DNA of 20,925 bases from an uncultured Oscillospiraceae bacterium. Lineage in GTDB: Bacteria; Bacillota; Clostridia; Oscillospirales; Acutalibacteraceae. Location of the stretch: contig URGH01000044.1 of assembly GCA_900547305.1 (NCBI GenBank), positions 1 to 20,925 on the forward strand. The letters are read 5' to 3'. The position numbers were made by a program, and so were the translations under genes. The notes under the pieces were generated by a model. The model did no database searches, had not been told where the DNA came from, and saw only the letters and a program-made list of their open reading frames with translations. This document shows positions 20,083 to 20,925 of the stretch, piece after piece (position 1 is the first letter of the stretch; each line of letters opens with the position of its first letter).

Positions 20083-20925
20083 ATGGCGAAAATGCTTTTT
20101 ACATCCGAATCGGTAACAGAGGGACATCCCGATAAGGTGTGCGACGGTATATCCGACGCGATACTCGATGAAATTTTAAAGAACGACCCCGACGCACGCG
20201 TTGCCTGCGAGACCTTCTGCACCACAGGCAGCGTGACCGTAATGGGAGAAATAACCACAAGCTGCTATGTTGATATTCCACAGATAGCGCGCGACGTGGT
20301 TTGCAGGATAGGGTACGACAGCCCCTCCGCCGGGTTTGACGGCAACACCTGCGCGGTTATGACGGCGATAGACAAGCAGTCGCCCGATATAGCGCTGGGC
20401 GTTGATAATTCGCTTGAGTACAAGGACGGCGAAGAAGATGAGTATAATCTGCGCGGCGCGGGCGACCAGGGTATGATGTTCGGCTACGCCTGCGACGATA
20501 CGCCCGAGCTTATGCCGCTGCCTATTTCCTTGGCGCACAAAATGGCGAAACGGCTGACCGACGTTCGCAAAAGCGGTGAGCTCAGCTACCTGCGCCCCGA
20601 CGGTAAGACCCAGGTTACGGTTGAGTACGACGACGGAAGACCCGCGCGCATAGAGGCGGTTGTGGTTTCATCTCAGCACAGCGCCGATATTGATTTATCG
20701 AAGCTAAGGGCGGATATACTCGAAAAGGTTATAAAGCCTACCGTGCCGGCAGAGCTGCTTGACGAAAACACAAAAATATATATTAACCCCACGGGCCGCT
20801 TTGTTGTGGGCGGACCGCAGGGAGATACAGGGCTTACCGGCAGAAAAATTATAGTTGATACCTACGGCGGTTTTGCACGTCACGGCGGCGGCGCTTTTTC
20901 AGGCAAGGACCCCACAAAGGTTGAC
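20083..20925 (+). CDS. metK: S-adenosylmethionine synthetase, partial (3' end beyond right edge)
   Basis: Makes S-adenosylmethionine from methionine and ATP. The 281 codons present cover roughly the first 70% of a normal 390-400 residue enzyme. Key motifs are intact: GHPDKVCDGISD (14-25), catalytic GAGDQGMMFGYA (125-136) and the P-loop-like segment GGGAFSGKDPTKVD (268-281), the last residues before the edge. The ATG has GAGG upstream (20071-20074). Expression is controlled by the SAM-I riboswitch and terminator that precede it, so product SAM represses its own synthesis. Confidence 0.97.
   Translation, partial: MAKMLFTSESVTEGHPDKVCDGISDAILDEILKNDPDARVACETFCTTGSVTVMGEITTSCYVDIPQIARDVVCRIGYDSPSAGFDGNTCAVMTAIDKQSPDIALGVDNSLEYKDGEEDEYNLRGAGDQGMMFGYACDDTPELMPLPISLAHKMAKRLTDVRKSGELSYLRPDGKTQVTVEYDDGRPARIEAVVVSSQHSADIDLSKLRADILEKVIKPTVPAELLDENTKIYINPTGRFVVGGPQGDTGLTGRKIIVDTYGGFARHGGGAFSGKDPTKVD

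Overview
The window looks like a chromosomal segment of a gut-type Firmicute, probably a member of the Clostridia close to Oscillospiraceae/Ruminococcaceae. The grounds are strong AGGAGG-type ribosome binding sites, consensus sigma-A promoters, RNase Y, Mini-III and Prp protease, an L27 with a cleavable N-terminal extension, a CtsR-like box before htpG, a LexA box of the Firmicute type, a SAM-I riboswitch on metK, and short palindromic intergenic repeats with a DUF559 gene of the kind seen in gut Clostridia. No rRNA, tRNA or CRISPR array is visible.

Layout. Bases 1-4175 carry minus-strand housekeeping genes: rpsT (cut by the left edge), a small P-loop protein, pgi, a D,D-carboxypeptidase and an SGNH hydrolase. 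Bases 4341-12470 are on the plus strand: htpG, rny with a long structured leader, then an ABC-F ATPase, inorganic pyrophosphatase and a membrane glycosyltransferase. Bases 12481-13543 hold a small SLOG-fold gene divergent from two tandem XRE regulators. A repeat-bounded DUF559 gene follows (13671-14180). Bases 14268-18139 are a minus-strand block read as L21 leader, rplU, prp, rpmA, terminator, two DUF2007-like genes, obg, Mini-III (mrnC) and gtrA. Bases 18198-18267 are an intergenic repeat. Bases 18347-19489 hold a second module, two tandem XRE genes divergent from another SLOG-fold gene. Bases 19536-19775 encode a 58-residue membrane protein under a consensus promoter with a perfect LexA box. 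The window ends with a SAM-I riboswitch and the first 281 codons of metK.

The most interesting points are: (i) the same unusual gene arrangement, SLOG gene divergent from a tandem XRE pair with repeats in the shared promoter, occurring twice within 6.5 kb; (ii) the small SOS-controlled membrane protein, a candidate damage-induced division inhibitor or similar; (iii) a roughly 150-nt foldable leader before rny with two mutually exclusive helices; (iv) an array of hairpins after rny; (v) the inverted-repeat-bounded DUF559 unit. Housekeeping calls are firm; functions proposed for the SLOG/XRE modules and for the small membrane protein are inference.
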